In this document: positions 47,085 to 56,344 of the stretch, piece by piece
How positions within the stretch are numbered: the stretch's first letter is position 1
Layout of the letters: each line of letters starts with the position of its first letter
Assembly: GCA_963795485.1 (NCBI GenBank)
Contig: CAWCIL010000008.1
Span: 496,001-560,000 of the forward strand
Direction of reading: 5' to 3'
DNA length: 64,000 nt
DNA from: AP-15 sp963795485
Lineage (GTDB): Bacteria; Pseudomonadota; Alphaproteobacteria; ATCC43930; CGMCC-115725
Made by a program: the position numbers and the translations under genes
Notes under the pieces: model-generated
Databases searched by the model: none
What the model was told of the DNA's origin: nothing
Seen by the model: only the letters and a program-made list of their open reading frames with translations

Positions 47085-47672
47085 TCAAGAGCCGTTGCCG
47101 CCCTGGGCCCGGGCAATCGCTTGGACAACCGCGGGGCGGTGGCCGTCCCGCGCCCAGCCCAACGCATCGCGCCCGGTGTAATCGTTCTTGGCGGTGCTGG
47201 CGCCCTTGGCGAGCAACGCCCGCACGAGTTCGAGATTGCCTCGGCTCGCCGCGATCATCAGCGGGGTCATCCCGTCCTTGTTCTGCGGATCGACTTCGGC
47301 GCCGACGTCGAGCAGCAGCTTCGCCGCTTCGGTCTGACCCCGGTCGGCGGCCAGATAGAGCGCCGTGTCGCCGAGCGGGTCCTTGATGTCGAGCTTTGCC
47401 TTCGCCTTGATCAGGATGGCCAGGATCTGGAGATTGCCGTTCATTGCGGCGTATTGGAGCCCAGTGCGCGAGTTCTCGTCAACCATGTCCGGGTTGCCCT
47501 CGCCGCTGCCGACCAGCTGTCGGACTTCGTCCGCGTCGTTTTGCGCCGCGGCGCGGGCCACGTTTTCGTAATAATCGCCCCAGAGGTTGAGCGAGGCGCG
47601 CGCGGAGGAAGCCCCGCCGAACACGGCAGCGAGCGCCGCCAGCCCCAGCATCGCCGTTCGGCGCGTCCTCAT
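47085..47672 (-). CDS. exported ankyrin-repeat protein
   Basis: 195 aa. Signal peptide MRTRRTAMLGLAALAAVFGG ending at an ASA-type site, then four or so ankyrin repeats: NSRTGLQYAAMNGNLQILAILI, LGDTALYLAADRGQTEAAKLLLDVGAEVD, DGMTPLMIAASRGNLELVRALLAKGAS, GRDALGWARDGHRPAVVQAI. Probably periplasmic protein-protein interaction. ATG 47672 fits the leader; the longer frame from 47717 does not. It follows ureG by 83 bp on the same strand, so may be read through from the urease operon. Confidence 0.87.
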   Translation of the reverse strand: MRTRRTAMLGLAALAAVFGGASSARASLNLWGDYYENVARAAAQNDADEVRQLVGSGEGNPDMVDENSRTGLQYAAMNGNLQILAILIKAKAKLDIKDPLGDTALYLAADRGQTEAAKLLLDVGAEVDPQNKDGMTPLMIAASRGNLELVRALLAKGASTAKNDYTGRDALGWARDGHRPAVVQAIARAQGGNGS

Positions 47673-47755
47673 CAGACCCTCCCCGCTTCCGTCCCCGTTT
47701 GCGACCCGACGCACCAAATCGCGCGCCGGCTCGTGCTTTGGCCCGCCTTCGATCG

Positions 47756-48373
47756 TTAAAGTCCGCCCAGCGCGGCGATAAAATCAACGATGCGATCGAC
47801 GCCGTCGCCGACTTTGAGATTGGTGAAGACGAACGGGCGTTCGCCGCGCATGCGCGCCGCATCGCGGTCCATCACCTCGAGGCTGGCGCCGACCAGGGGC
47901 GCCAGGTCGATCTTGTTGATGACGAGAAGGTCGGAGCGGGTGATACCGGGGCCGCCTTTGCGCGGGATCTTGTCGCCGGCGGCCACGTCGATCACGTAGA
48001 TCGTCAGATCGGCGAGCTCGGGCGAAAAGGTCGCCGCGAGATTGTCGCCACCCGATTCGATCAGGATCAGGTCGAGCCGCGGAAACATGCGGTTCATGTC
48101 CGCGACGGCGGCGAGGTTGATCGAGGCGTCCTCGCGGATCGCGGTGTGCGGGCAGCCGCCGGTTTCGACCGCGCGGATGCGTTCCGGCGGCAACGCGCCG
48201 CTGCGGGTCAGGAACTCGGCGTCCTCCCGGGTATAAATGTCATTGGTGATCGCGGCGATTTCCCAGCGCCCGCGCATGGTCTTGCACAGCCAATCCATCA
48301 GTGCGGTCTTGCCGGAACCGACCGGGCCGCCGATCCCGACCCGCAGCGGATCGCGACGCGGAGTTTGGCTCAT
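47756..48373 (-). CDS. ureG: urease accessory GTPase UreG
   Basis: 205 aa, intact. P-loop VGIGGPVGSGKTALMDWL, nickel-binding CPH in VETGGCPHTAIRED, switch region LILIESGGDNLAATFSPEL, and NKIDLA for guanine specificity. Delivers nickel to apo-urease with UreD, UreE and UreF. Its ATG overlaps the ureF stop by 4 bp (ATGA). Confidence 0.96.
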   Translation of the reverse strand: MSQTPRRDPLRVGIGGPVGSGKTALMDWLCKTMRGRWEIAAITNDIYTREDAEFLTRSGALPPERIRAVETGGCPHTAIREDASINLAAVADMNRMFPRLDLILIESGGDNLAATFSPELADLTIYVIDVAAGDKIPRKGGPGITRSDLLVINKIDLAPLVGASLEVMDRDAARMRGERPFVFTNLKVGDGVDRIVDFIAALGGL

Positions 48374-49119
48374 GAGCGGAATAGCCTCGTATATTGGGTT
48401 TCGTGCGCCATCGAGGCGAGGTCAACGGCAAAGGTGGCGGCGCCGAACTCCGCCGGATCACGAGTGACGGCTGCCGCGGCCGCTTCGATGACGACCGGTT
48501 CGAGCGCCGCGAGGATGCGCTGGCCGTCGGTTTGGCCGACGATGCCCAGCCGCAGCCCGGCGGAGATCAGATTGGCCGCCATCGCCTGAAGGTATCCGAC
48601 GAGCGCGTCTGCGAGCGGGACGCCAGCTCGCGCTGTCGCGGCGCCGACCGCCGCCGAATGGCACATTTCATCCCCGTTTGCCGCCCAGCGATCGAGAAGC
48701 GGTGCCGGCCACGCGGCCTGGCAGGCCGAGAGAAATGCCCGGCCCTGCGCCGCGGTTTCGAGCGCCAGCTCGGCGGTTGCGCGATAGGCGAGCCCGCGTT
48801 GGTTGGCGGCGCACAGCGCCTCGATGTCGTCCGCCAGCGCGGCATCATGCGCATCGCGCAGGATGTCGGCGTCGATCCGCCCGCCGCCCTGCGCCACGAC
48901 CGCTCTGATCCAGGCTTGCAAGGATGTGCGATCGTTGACCGCACCGGCCGCGACGGCAGCTTCGATACCGTGCGAATAGCTGAACGAGCCAATCGGAAAC
49001 CCGGGCGACAGCCAGGCCAGCATGCGGTAGAGCCCGCTGGCCTCGACCTCGCCGGGTCTGCCCCTCACCCGTCCGCTGAGCGGGGTAGGGGGCTGCGTTC
49101 GTTCCGAGCCGTTAGTCAT
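48370..49119 (-). CDS. ureF: urease accessory protein UreF
   Basis: 249 aa all-helical maturation factor that bridges UreD and UreG. Motif WLSPGFPIGSFSYSHGIEAAV near the start and a C-terminal YTRLFRS tail that contacts UreG. The N-terminal 26 residues (TPLSGRVRGRPGEV) are encoded by part of a type D repeat (ccctcacccgtccgctgagc), so this leader is probably an insertion. ATG 49119 overlaps the ureE end by 8 bp. Confidence 0.93.
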   Translation of the reverse strand: MTNGSERTQPPTPLSGRVRGRPGEVEASGLYRMLAWLSPGFPIGSFSYSHGIEAAVAAGAVNDRTSLQAWIRAVVAQGGGRIDADILRDAHDAALADDIEALCAANQRGLAYRATAELALETAAQGRAFLSACQAAWPAPLLDRWAANGDEMCHSAAVGAATARAGVPLADALVGYLQAMAANLISAGLRLGIVGQTDGQRILAALEPVVIEAAAAAVTRDPAEFGAATFAVDLASMAHETQYTRLFRS

Positions 49120-49582
49120 GATGTTCATCATGATCGTGACGATGCCCGCCCGCGGCATAGGCGCCGATTTCGGGATCGAACGATGCCTCGAGCCGGGTCA
49201 CTCGGCCGCCGATCCCGGCGACCATCAGGGCGATGACCCGGTCGTCCCGGATGCGCAGCCGCTCGCCGATGACCTGCAACGGCAGATGGCGATTGCCGAG
49301 GTGCCAGGCGATGCGCAGCAGGCCTGCGCGATCCTGGGCCGCGATCTCCAAGACCGGCTCCGGAGCCGCGCGCACCAGCACGTAACCTCCGGCATCGAGT
49401 TCGAGCCCGTCGCCGTCGGCCAGATGCTGCGCGTGCGCGAGGTCCAGCAGAAAGGCCTCGCCCAAATCGGCGACGAAGCGAATGCGACGGCGGTGCCGGT
49501 CGAGATAAGTGAGCGTCACCGTGTCGGCCGCCTCGATTTCTGGCCACGCACCATGCGGATGGACCGCGATCGCCCGGCGCAT
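49112..49582 (-). CDS. ureE: urease accessory metallochaperone UreE
   Basis: 156 aa nickel chaperone. N-domain with VTLTYLDRHRRRIRFVADLGEAFLLDL, central AWHLGNRHLPLQV (the conserved nickel His at the dimer interface) and a His-rich tail (GGHRHDHDEHHD). The longer frame reads through the type C repeat, so ATG 49582 (MRRAIAVHPHGAWPE) is chosen as start. Confidence 0.93.
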   Translation of the reverse strand: MRRAIAVHPHGAWPEIEAADTVTLTYLDRHRRRIRFVADLGEAFLLDLAHAQHLADGDGLELDAGGYVLVRAAPEPVLEIAAQDRAGLLRIAWHLGNRHLPLQVIGERLRIRDDRVIALMVAGIGGRVTRLEASFDPEIGAYAAGGHRHDHDEHHD

Positions 49583-49598
49583 CTCTCGTCCGTCGGCT

Positions 49599-49687
49599 GT
49601 CATTGCGAGGAGCCGCAGGCGGCGACGCAATCGCGATCGAGCGGCGCTCCGTCGGCACGAGATTGCTTCGCTGCGCTCGCAATGACA
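49599..49687. repeat. dispersed palindromic repeat, type C (CHCERSEAIS class)
   Basis: tgtcattgcgaggagccgca on one side and gcttcgctgcgctcgcaatgaca on the other. Lies between ureE and ureC, on the non-coding side of both genes. Sister copy at 23471-23559. Confidence 0.75.
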
Positions 49688-49713
49688 ATCGCGGAAGGGG
49701 TAGCCATTCGGCC

Positions 49714-51423
<1,710 letters not shown>

Positions 51424-51427
51424 CAGG

Positions 51428-51736
51428 TCAATCCAGCGCGCCGTTGATCTTGGCGTTGAAGCCCACGACGCGGCGCGCGCCGGCATAGGCAACGAGCCGG
51501 ACCTCGCGGCTCTGCCCCGGCTCGAACCGGGTCGCGGTCCCGGCCGGGATGTCGAGCCGATAGCCACGCGCCTGCTCGCGGTCGAAGGCGAGCGCCGAAT
51601 TGGTCTCGTAGAGATGGTAATGCGAGCCGACCTGGACCGGCCGGTCGCCGGTATTGGCGACGATCAGGGTCACGGTCTCGCGGCCGGCGTTTATCTCGAT
51701 GTCGCCCGCTGCCGGGAACAGTTCGCCGGGGATCAT
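51428..51736 (-). CDS. ureB: urease subunit beta
   Basis: 102 aa. MIPGELFPAAGDIEINAGRE, then GDRPVQVGSHYHLYETN and the terminal GFNAKINGALD. Structural subunit of the UreABC trimer. Separated from ureA by a 124-bp gap that holds a type A repeat. Confidence 0.96.
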   Translation of the reverse strand: MIPGELFPAAGDIEINAGRETVTLIVANTGDRPVQVGSHYHLYETNSALAFDREQARGYRLDIPAGTATRFEPGQSREVRLVAYAGARRVVGFNAKINGALD

Positions 51737-51751
51737 TGCCGCCGCCCCCTC

Positions 51752-51835
51752 GTCTGTCCCGCGCCGGCGGGAACCCAGGGGCGGCAGTCGATTTGCCGGT
51801 ATCCCTGGGCCTCCGCTTTCGCGGGCGTGACGACA
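51752..51835. repeat. dispersed palindromic repeat, type A
   Basis: Third copy of the type A element: gtctgtcccgcgccggcggg, then mirrored by ccgctttcgcgggcgtgacgac, placed between ureA and ureB. Confidence 0.75.
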
Positions 51836-51860
51836 GAAAGGGGCTGCATATTGATCTGAC

Positions 51861-52163
51861 CTATCTTATCGGCTCGTGGACGGTGACGAGCTTGGTGCCG
51901 TCGGGAAAGGTCGCCTCGACCTGGATTTCCGCGATCATTTCCGCCACTCCCTCCATGACCTGCTCGCGGCCGATCACGGTGGCGCCGTCGCGCATCAATT
52001 CGGCGACGCTCCTACCGTCGCGCGCTCCTTCGAGCACATAATCGGTGATCAGCGCCACCGCCTCGGGGTAGTTGAGCTTGATGCCACGCTTCAAACGCCG
52101 CTCGGCGACCATCGCCGCGACCGAGACCAAAAGCTTGTCCTTCTCACGCGGCGTCAGGTTCAT
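51861..52163 (-). CDS. ureA: urease subunit gamma
   Basis: 100 aa, intact: MNLTPREKDKLLVSVAAMVA, GIKLNYPEAVALITDYVLEGARDG, QVEATFPDGTKLVTVHEPIR. First structural gene of ureABC; the ureD gene that normally precedes it is 3.3 kb away. Confidence 0.97.
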   Translation of the reverse strand: MNLTPREKDKLLVSVAAMVAERRLKRGIKLNYPEAVALITDYVLEGARDGRSVAELMRDGATVIGREQVMEGVAEMIAEIQVEATFPDGTKLVTVHEPIR

Positions 52164-52231
52164 CGAGTGCGCGCTCTCCCCCGTTTTCGGGTATGGTCGT
52201 GCATCATTTGTGCCAAAATTTACGATCCGCG

Positions 52232-52594
52232 CTAGCCGGGAGAAGGTCTAGGTTCGGGCTGATCCGGGCCGTATCGCAGGATCTGAACCTCTTCCAGCGA
52301 GATCAGCCCCCCCTTCACAATGCCTTCGAGCGACGGCAGAAATGAATTGATTTTCTCCTCGCTATCGATGATTTCCACGACGATCGGGAGATCCTCCGAG
52401 AGGCGCAGAATCTTGGCAGTGTGCACCCGGCTCGAATGACCAAAACCCATCGGTCCACGCAGCACCGTCGCACCGGCCAGCCCTTGCTCGCGCGCCTTCA
52501 GGACAATCAACTCGTAGAGCGGATGGCTGTCGAACCGGTCGTTCTCGCCTATGAAGATACGCAACAACAATGCCTTGTCTCTTGCCTTAATCAT
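52232..52594 (-). CDS. DUF190 family protein
   Basis: 120 aa PII-like ferredoxin fold: LLRIFIGENDRF, YELIVLKAREQGLAGATVLRG, the MGFG loop and LPIVVEIIDSEEKINSFLP. DUF190 proteins are often paired with crcB, as here (24-bp gap). Probably regulates or assists the fluoride channel. Lower GC than the urease genes. Confidence 0.9.
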   Translation of the reverse strand: MIKARDKALLLRIFIGENDRFDSHPLYELIVLKAREQGLAGATVLRGPMGFGHSSRVHTAKILRLSEDLPIVVEIIDSEEKINSFLPSLEGIVKGGLISLEEVQILRYGPDQPEPRPSPG

Positions 52595-52618
52595 CCGCTC
52601 ATTCCCTCGGAAATCGGC

Positions 52619-53008
52619 TCAGCGATTGACCAGGACGCCAGTGACATGCCCAATCCAAACCCCGATCAAGCAGAAAATGGCGGATGCCATCACATAAATT
52701 GTTGCCGCCAGCCATTCCCCGTTTTGCACCAGGTTTAGCAATTCGAGGCTGAACGAAGAAAAGGTCGTGTACCCTCCGCACATCCCGACCATGACGAAGA
52801 GACGGACACTGGCCGGCACCAGAAAGACGCCATCCGGCCCGGTCAAGGTGCTGAAGACCCCGATGGCAAAGCATCCGGTGATATTGACGACCAGGGTACC
52901 CCAGGGGAAGGTCGCGCCGGTCCAAGCCGCGATGATGCCGGCTAGGGTGTAGCGCGCCACTCCTCCGACCGCAGCCCCGAGCGCGATCCAAAAATAGGGG
53001 AGTCCCAC
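52619..53008 (-). CDS. crcB: fluoride efflux channel CrcB/Fluc
   Basis: 129 aa, four membrane helices. Signatures GGVARYTLAGI, FPWGTLVVNITGCFAIG and GMCGGYTTFSSFSLE, the last containing the Phe-box and the central sodium-site loop. Starts with GTG 53008. Exports fluoride as a dual-topology dimer. A fluoride riboswitch is not seen; the fmdB stop is only 6 bp upstream. Confidence 0.93.
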   Translation of the reverse strand: MGLPYFWIALGAAVGGVARYTLAGIIAAWTGATFPWGTLVVNITGCFAIGVFSTLTGPDGVFLVPASVRLFVMVGMCGGYTTFSSFSLELLNLVQNGEWLAATIYVMASAIFCLIGVWIGHVTGVLVNR

Positions 53009-53014
53009 GGTACG

Positions 53015-53350
53015 CTAGTGGCCGACCAGCCATGGCCGGTCGGGCGGGCTTTTGCGAACGTCGCCAAATTGCCGTTTGATCAGCGGGCTGACGCCATGGC
53101 CGTGGCCGTGTCGGCGACGGTCCTGCGGCAAATCCTCACGCCGGACGACTTTTGGCTCGTGAGCGCTGTGCTCGTTGCGCTCGTGCGCGATCCGATTATT
53201 GGACGATAGGGCACCAAGCATCGGCATCGCAGCGAGGCGCGGCGCCGGTAACGAACAGCTTGGGCACGGCACATTCGCTTCCCATTCGCTCATGCTGCGC
53301 CATTCCCGGAACGGCCCGCAAGTTCCGCACGCATAGTCATAGAGCGGCAT
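53015..53350 (-). CDS. fmdB: FmdB-type zinc ribbon protein
   Basis: 111 aa. Zinc ribbon MPLYDYACGTCGPF with a second CPSC pair (VPCPSCSLPAPR), then a basic, His-rich tail (RRRHGHGHG). FmdB is a putative regulator of the formamidase operon. Located between the AmiS/UreI gene and crcB, same strand. Confidence 0.88.
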   Translation of the reverse strand: MPLYDYACGTCGPFREWRSMSEWEANVPCPSCSLPAPRLAAMPMLGALSSNNRIAHERNEHSAHEPKVVRREDLPQDRRRHGHGHGVSPLIKRQFGDVRKSPPDRPWLVGH

Positions 53351-53382
53351 CTCTCACTCCTTCCATTCCTACGAGCGCGGAA

Positions 53383-53925
53383 TCAATGCGGCGGCACCGG
53401 TCCCCCGGGCATGGCACCGACAAGGAGCAGATAACCGGGAACCCACCCCGTGTAGATCCCTTCGAGCGTGCACAGCGCACCGGTAAATTTGGTTAGCTCC
53501 GTTCGACCCGCTGCAAGCAGCAGGTAGAAGAGAAACCAGAGTACGCCCCAAGAAAGCCACGAAAACGCCAGCCAATAATCCCAAACCGAATGGGAAGTAA
53601 GGAAGCTTTGTATGGCGATCGGGGCGCAAGTGATGGCGACGAACAAGCAAAACCAGCCGAGCCCGCGGCCATCGGCGCCGTTCCATCAATTCCAAGCAAC
53701 CCAATAATAGGTGAAAGTAAACAACAGGAGAAAAGCTGCGCCTTTGATGCTTCCCGCGTTGGCGCCAGGCCCGAAGGCGAGGTAAATCGCGACCCCCAAC
53801 GTGAGCGTACCGACAAAAACGTCGATGACGGCAATCTCGCGATCGCCAACTTTATCTAGAACCCACAACCCATTGAGAAACAGGACGGCCCCGACCCAGA
53901 ACAGTGACATCCCTAGCAGCATCAT
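53383..53925 (-). pseudogene. AmiS/UreI urea-amide channel, interrupted by an in-frame TGA
   Basis: About 180 aa, six membrane helices: GMSLFWVGAVLFLNGLWVL, DVFVGTLTLGVAIYLAF, AAFLLLFTFTYYWVAWN, then FVAITCAPIAI, WLSWGVLWFLFYLLLA and LEGIYTGWVPGYLLLV. The reading frame does not shift: a TGA at 53686-53688 stands between WVAWN and WNGADGRGLGWF, at a position that could well be an Arg CGA mutated to TGA. ATG 53925 with aagggag upstream. Amide/urea channel working with fmdA and urease. Either a nonsense mutation or a base error. Confidence 0.8.
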
Positions 53926-54018
53926 CCGCTCCCTTTTGCATGTCGACAAAGCCGCGCGTCTCCGGTGCGTGCGACCGCCATCGGTGGTTCAGGCACCCAG
54001 CATCATGACGAGGCGCCG

Positions 54019-54047
54019 GTGAGGCGGCAGACGAGCTGCCGCCTCAC
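54019..54047. terminator. strong hairpin after fmdA
   Basis: gtgaggcggcag, loop acgag, ctgccgcctcac: a perfect 12-bp stem 7 bp beyond the fmdA stop codon. No U-tract follows on the minus strand, so it may be an mRNA-stabilising or partial-attenuation hairpin rather than a full terminator, giving fmdA more transcript than amiS/ureI. Confidence 0.6.
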
Positions 54048-54054
54048 AGGGTGC

Positions 54055-55281
54055 CTAGCTGCAGGCGGAGACGTCGCTCGCCGGGACCATCCGGGTCGGG
54101 CCCGAGGCGTTGGGACGGATATCGAAGTCGAAGATTTCCGTCGGGATGGCGAGGGTGCAGCAGGCGTTCGGAATATCGACGATCCCGCTGATCCGGCCTT
54201 CACAGGGCGCGGTGCCGAGGATCATGTACGCCTGTTCACCGGTATAACCGAACTTCTTCAGGTATTCGATCGCGTTCAGGCACGCACGCCGATAGGCGAC
54301 ATGGGCGTCGAGATAAAGCTGCTTTCCACTCATCTCATCGACAGAAATACCCTCGAACACTAGATATTCGGAAAAGTGCGGTTCGATCGGGCTCGGCTTG
54401 AAGATCGGGTTGATGATGCCGTATTTGGCGATGCCGCCCTTGATCAGGTCAACGCCGATATCGATCCAGCCGGCCATCTCGATGGCGCCGCAGAAAGTGA
54501 TCTCGCCGTCACCCTGCGACCAGTGGATGTCGCCCATCGACAAGCCGCCGCCCTTGACATAGACGGGAAAGTAAATCTTTGATCCGCGCGACAAGTTCTT
54601 AATGTCACAATTGCCGCCATGCTCACGCGGGGGCACCGTACGCCACGCCTCTTGAGCGGCACTCTGCGCCGTCCGGCCGGTCATCTGCCCCATCAGCGCG
54701 GTCGGAGCATGAGGCGGCGCCAACAAGGGCGGTACCCGGTCGGGATTGGTGGCGAACAGCTCGGCCTCGCGCTTGTTTGCTCTCTCGAGCAATTCGCGGT
54801 CGGGGAGGCATCCGATCAACCCCGGGTGGACCATGCCGGCCCAGCGGACACCGGGGATATGACGCGAACTCGTATAGATCCCGTGAAAGTCCCAGATCGC
54901 CTTGCGTGCTTGCGTGTAGTGGTCGACAAGAAAACCGCCGCCGTTTTCCTTGGCAAAAATGCCGGTAAATCCCCAAGGCGAGTCAGGCAGGTAACCAATG
55001 TCCAGTAGATCGACGACCATCAGGTCGCCAGGCTCGGCGCCGTCGACCCCGAACGGGCCGCTGAGATAATGAACCTTTGTCAGATCGACGTCGCGGACGT
55101 CATTGGCGCTGTCGTCGGGGGCGATCTGCCCGCCCGTCCAGTCAAAGCATTCAACACGGAACTCCGCTCCCGGCTTGTATGTCTCTACAAACGGGATGTC
55201 GGGGTGCCAGCGATTGTGTGTCTTGACCGGCGCTTCTTCGGGAGTCTTCCGCAGGTCGGCAGCAAAGGCAAGTTTTGGCAT
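54055..55281 (-). CDS. fmdA: formamidase / acetamidase
   Basis: 408 aa, intact. Hydrolyses formamide or acetamide to ammonia plus acid. PVKTHNRWHPDIPFVETYKPG at the start, then SGPFGVDGAEPGDLMVVDLLDIG, the VPPREHGGNCDIKNLSRGSKIYFPVYVKGGGLSMGD active-site segment, and HWSQGDGEITFCGAIEMAG. ATG 55281 begins MPKLAFAADLRKTPEEAP. First gene of the fmdA-amiS/ureI-fmdB-crcB-DUF190 set. Lower GC than the urease genes on both sides. Confidence 0.93.
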   Translation of the reverse strand: MPKLAFAADLRKTPEEAPVKTHNRWHPDIPFVETYKPGAEFRVECFDWTGGQIAPDDSANDVRDVDLTKVHYLSGPFGVDGAEPGDLMVVDLLDIGYLPDSPWGFTGIFAKENGGGFLVDHYTQARKAIWDFHGIYTSSRHIPGVRWAGMVHPGLIGCLPDRELLERANKREAELFATNPDRVPPLLAPPHAPTALMGQMTGRTAQSAAQEAWRTVPPREHGGNCDIKNLSRGSKIYFPVYVKGGGLSMGDIHWSQGDGEITFCGAIEMAGWIDIGVDLIKGGIAKYGIINPIFKPSPIEPHFSEYLVFEGISVDEMSGKQLYLDAHVAYRRACLNAIEYLKKFGYTGEQAYMILGTAPCEGRISGIVDIPNACCTLAIPTEIFDFDIRPNASGPTRMVPASDVSACS

Positions 55282-55429
55282 TCACGTCTCCTCTGTACCG
55301 CAGTGGTGAATATTGTGGTTCGGCGATTCCGCTCTTCGGACTGCTGGGCGGTGGGCTCAGCGATGCCCAACTGACAGGCACCTTGAGCGAGCTTTTAGTC
55401 GCCCGGTAATCCACTTAAAGGTTTCTGCA

Positions 55430-56257
55430 TTAAACGTGCCATAGCCGCGGCAGACGCGGCGGCAAACCCATCGCCTGACTGCGCAGATGGCCAGCCAGAT
55501 CGGCAAAACTCCGACGCATCAACAAAGTGTCAAAGCCCAACCATCGAGCAATGAGGAGACCGCTGACGATCGAAATTCCGTCCCTAACTCCGTCAGCGAT
55601 GGTGGCGGACTGCACGGCGCGGGCGGCGGCGACAAAGCTGCCCAAATCCTGAGCGGATGGTGCCAAAATTAAAGTCGCAAATCCGGCAGCCCCGTCGAAG
55701 CAGGCGGGATCGTCGATAATCGCGGCGATGTCGCCGTCGAGATGCAATGCGTCGCCCCAGACGAGGCGACCTTCGCGTCGGACCTCCCAGACCTCGCGCA
55801 AAAAGCCATGCGTGAAGCGCTCGCCGCGCGCGCGCCGGCCAAAGACGACGATGTCGCCGCCGAGAAACCCAGCCCCCGGCCCGAGTTCCACGACCGTCTC
55901 GCGCCGCAGCCGGGCGCCGTCGAACAGGATCGTCTCGGGCGGCAGGAATTCGAGCACCCCGCCAGCACCGACCGTCAGCGATTGCCGGATCTCCGTTGTC
56001 GGGCCGCCCGACCGGTAGATCTTGTCGGCTGCCGAGGCCGTGACATGCACGTTTGCCTCGCGATCGAGCCGGACGACGATGTCGATATGGTCGCCGGCGA
56101 CGAGGCCACCCGAGGTCGTAACGATCGCGGCCTGGACCGGCTCGCCCGCCTCCGGCATCGGGAACAGCACGCGCAGCGGGTCGGCCTGGTACAAATGCGT
56201 GAGGCGGGTAACCCCGTCGCGCCGGGCAAAGCCGATTTCGGCCATACCGTGGACCAT
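55430..56257 (-). CDS. ureD: urease accessory protein UreD/UreH
   Basis: 275 aa. RDGVTRLTHLYQADPLRVLFP, TTSGGLVAGDHIDIVVRLD, ASAADKIYRS, FLPPETILFDGARLRRET and the late GLLIARWLG region are all characteristic. Scaffold for UreF-UreG during nickel insertion. Start ATG 56257 or 56245. In this genome it is separated from ureA by the amide/fluoride module. Confidence 0.94.
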   Translation of the reverse strand: MVHGMAEIGFARRDGVTRLTHLYQADPLRVLFPMPEAGEPVQAAIVTTSGGLVAGDHIDIVVRLDREANVHVTASAADKIYRSGGPTTEIRQSLTVGAGGVLEFLPPETILFDGARLRRETVVELGPGAGFLGGDIVVFGRRARGERFTHGFLREVWEVRREGRLVWGDALHLDGDIAAIIDDPACFDGAAGFATLILAPSAQDLGSFVAAARAVQSATIADGVRDGISIVSGLLIARWLGFDTLLMRRSFADLAGHLRSQAMGLPPRLPRLWHV

Positions 56258-56264
56258 AGCCGCG

Positions 56265-56308
56265 CAGCCCCCCTCTCCGTGCCCGCGGATCGCGCCGGGG
56301 GTGAGGGC
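56265..56308. repeat. short palindromic repeat, type D
   Basis: cagcccccctctccgtgcccg and gccgggggtgagggcc form an imperfect inverted pair in the 87-bp gap between ureD and the gamma-glutamyltransferase gene. It resembles the elements at 24321 and 31898. Confidence 0.5.
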
Positions 56309-56344
56309 CGATCTTCGCCGCCCTGCGTCCTGACCGAGCCGCGC

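Noticed and set aside
45556..47088. 510-residue minus-strand open frame
   Set aside because: Antisense to leuA, which is intact with all its motifs.
53009..53014. Fluoride riboswitch in front of crcB
   Set aside because: Only 6 bp separates fmdB and crcB; there is no room for a leader, and no matching fold was seen upstream of fmdA.
53686..53688. TGA recoding (selenocysteine or alternative code)
   Set aside because: No SECIS-like hairpin seen directly after the codon, and TGA is a normal stop for several intact genes here.
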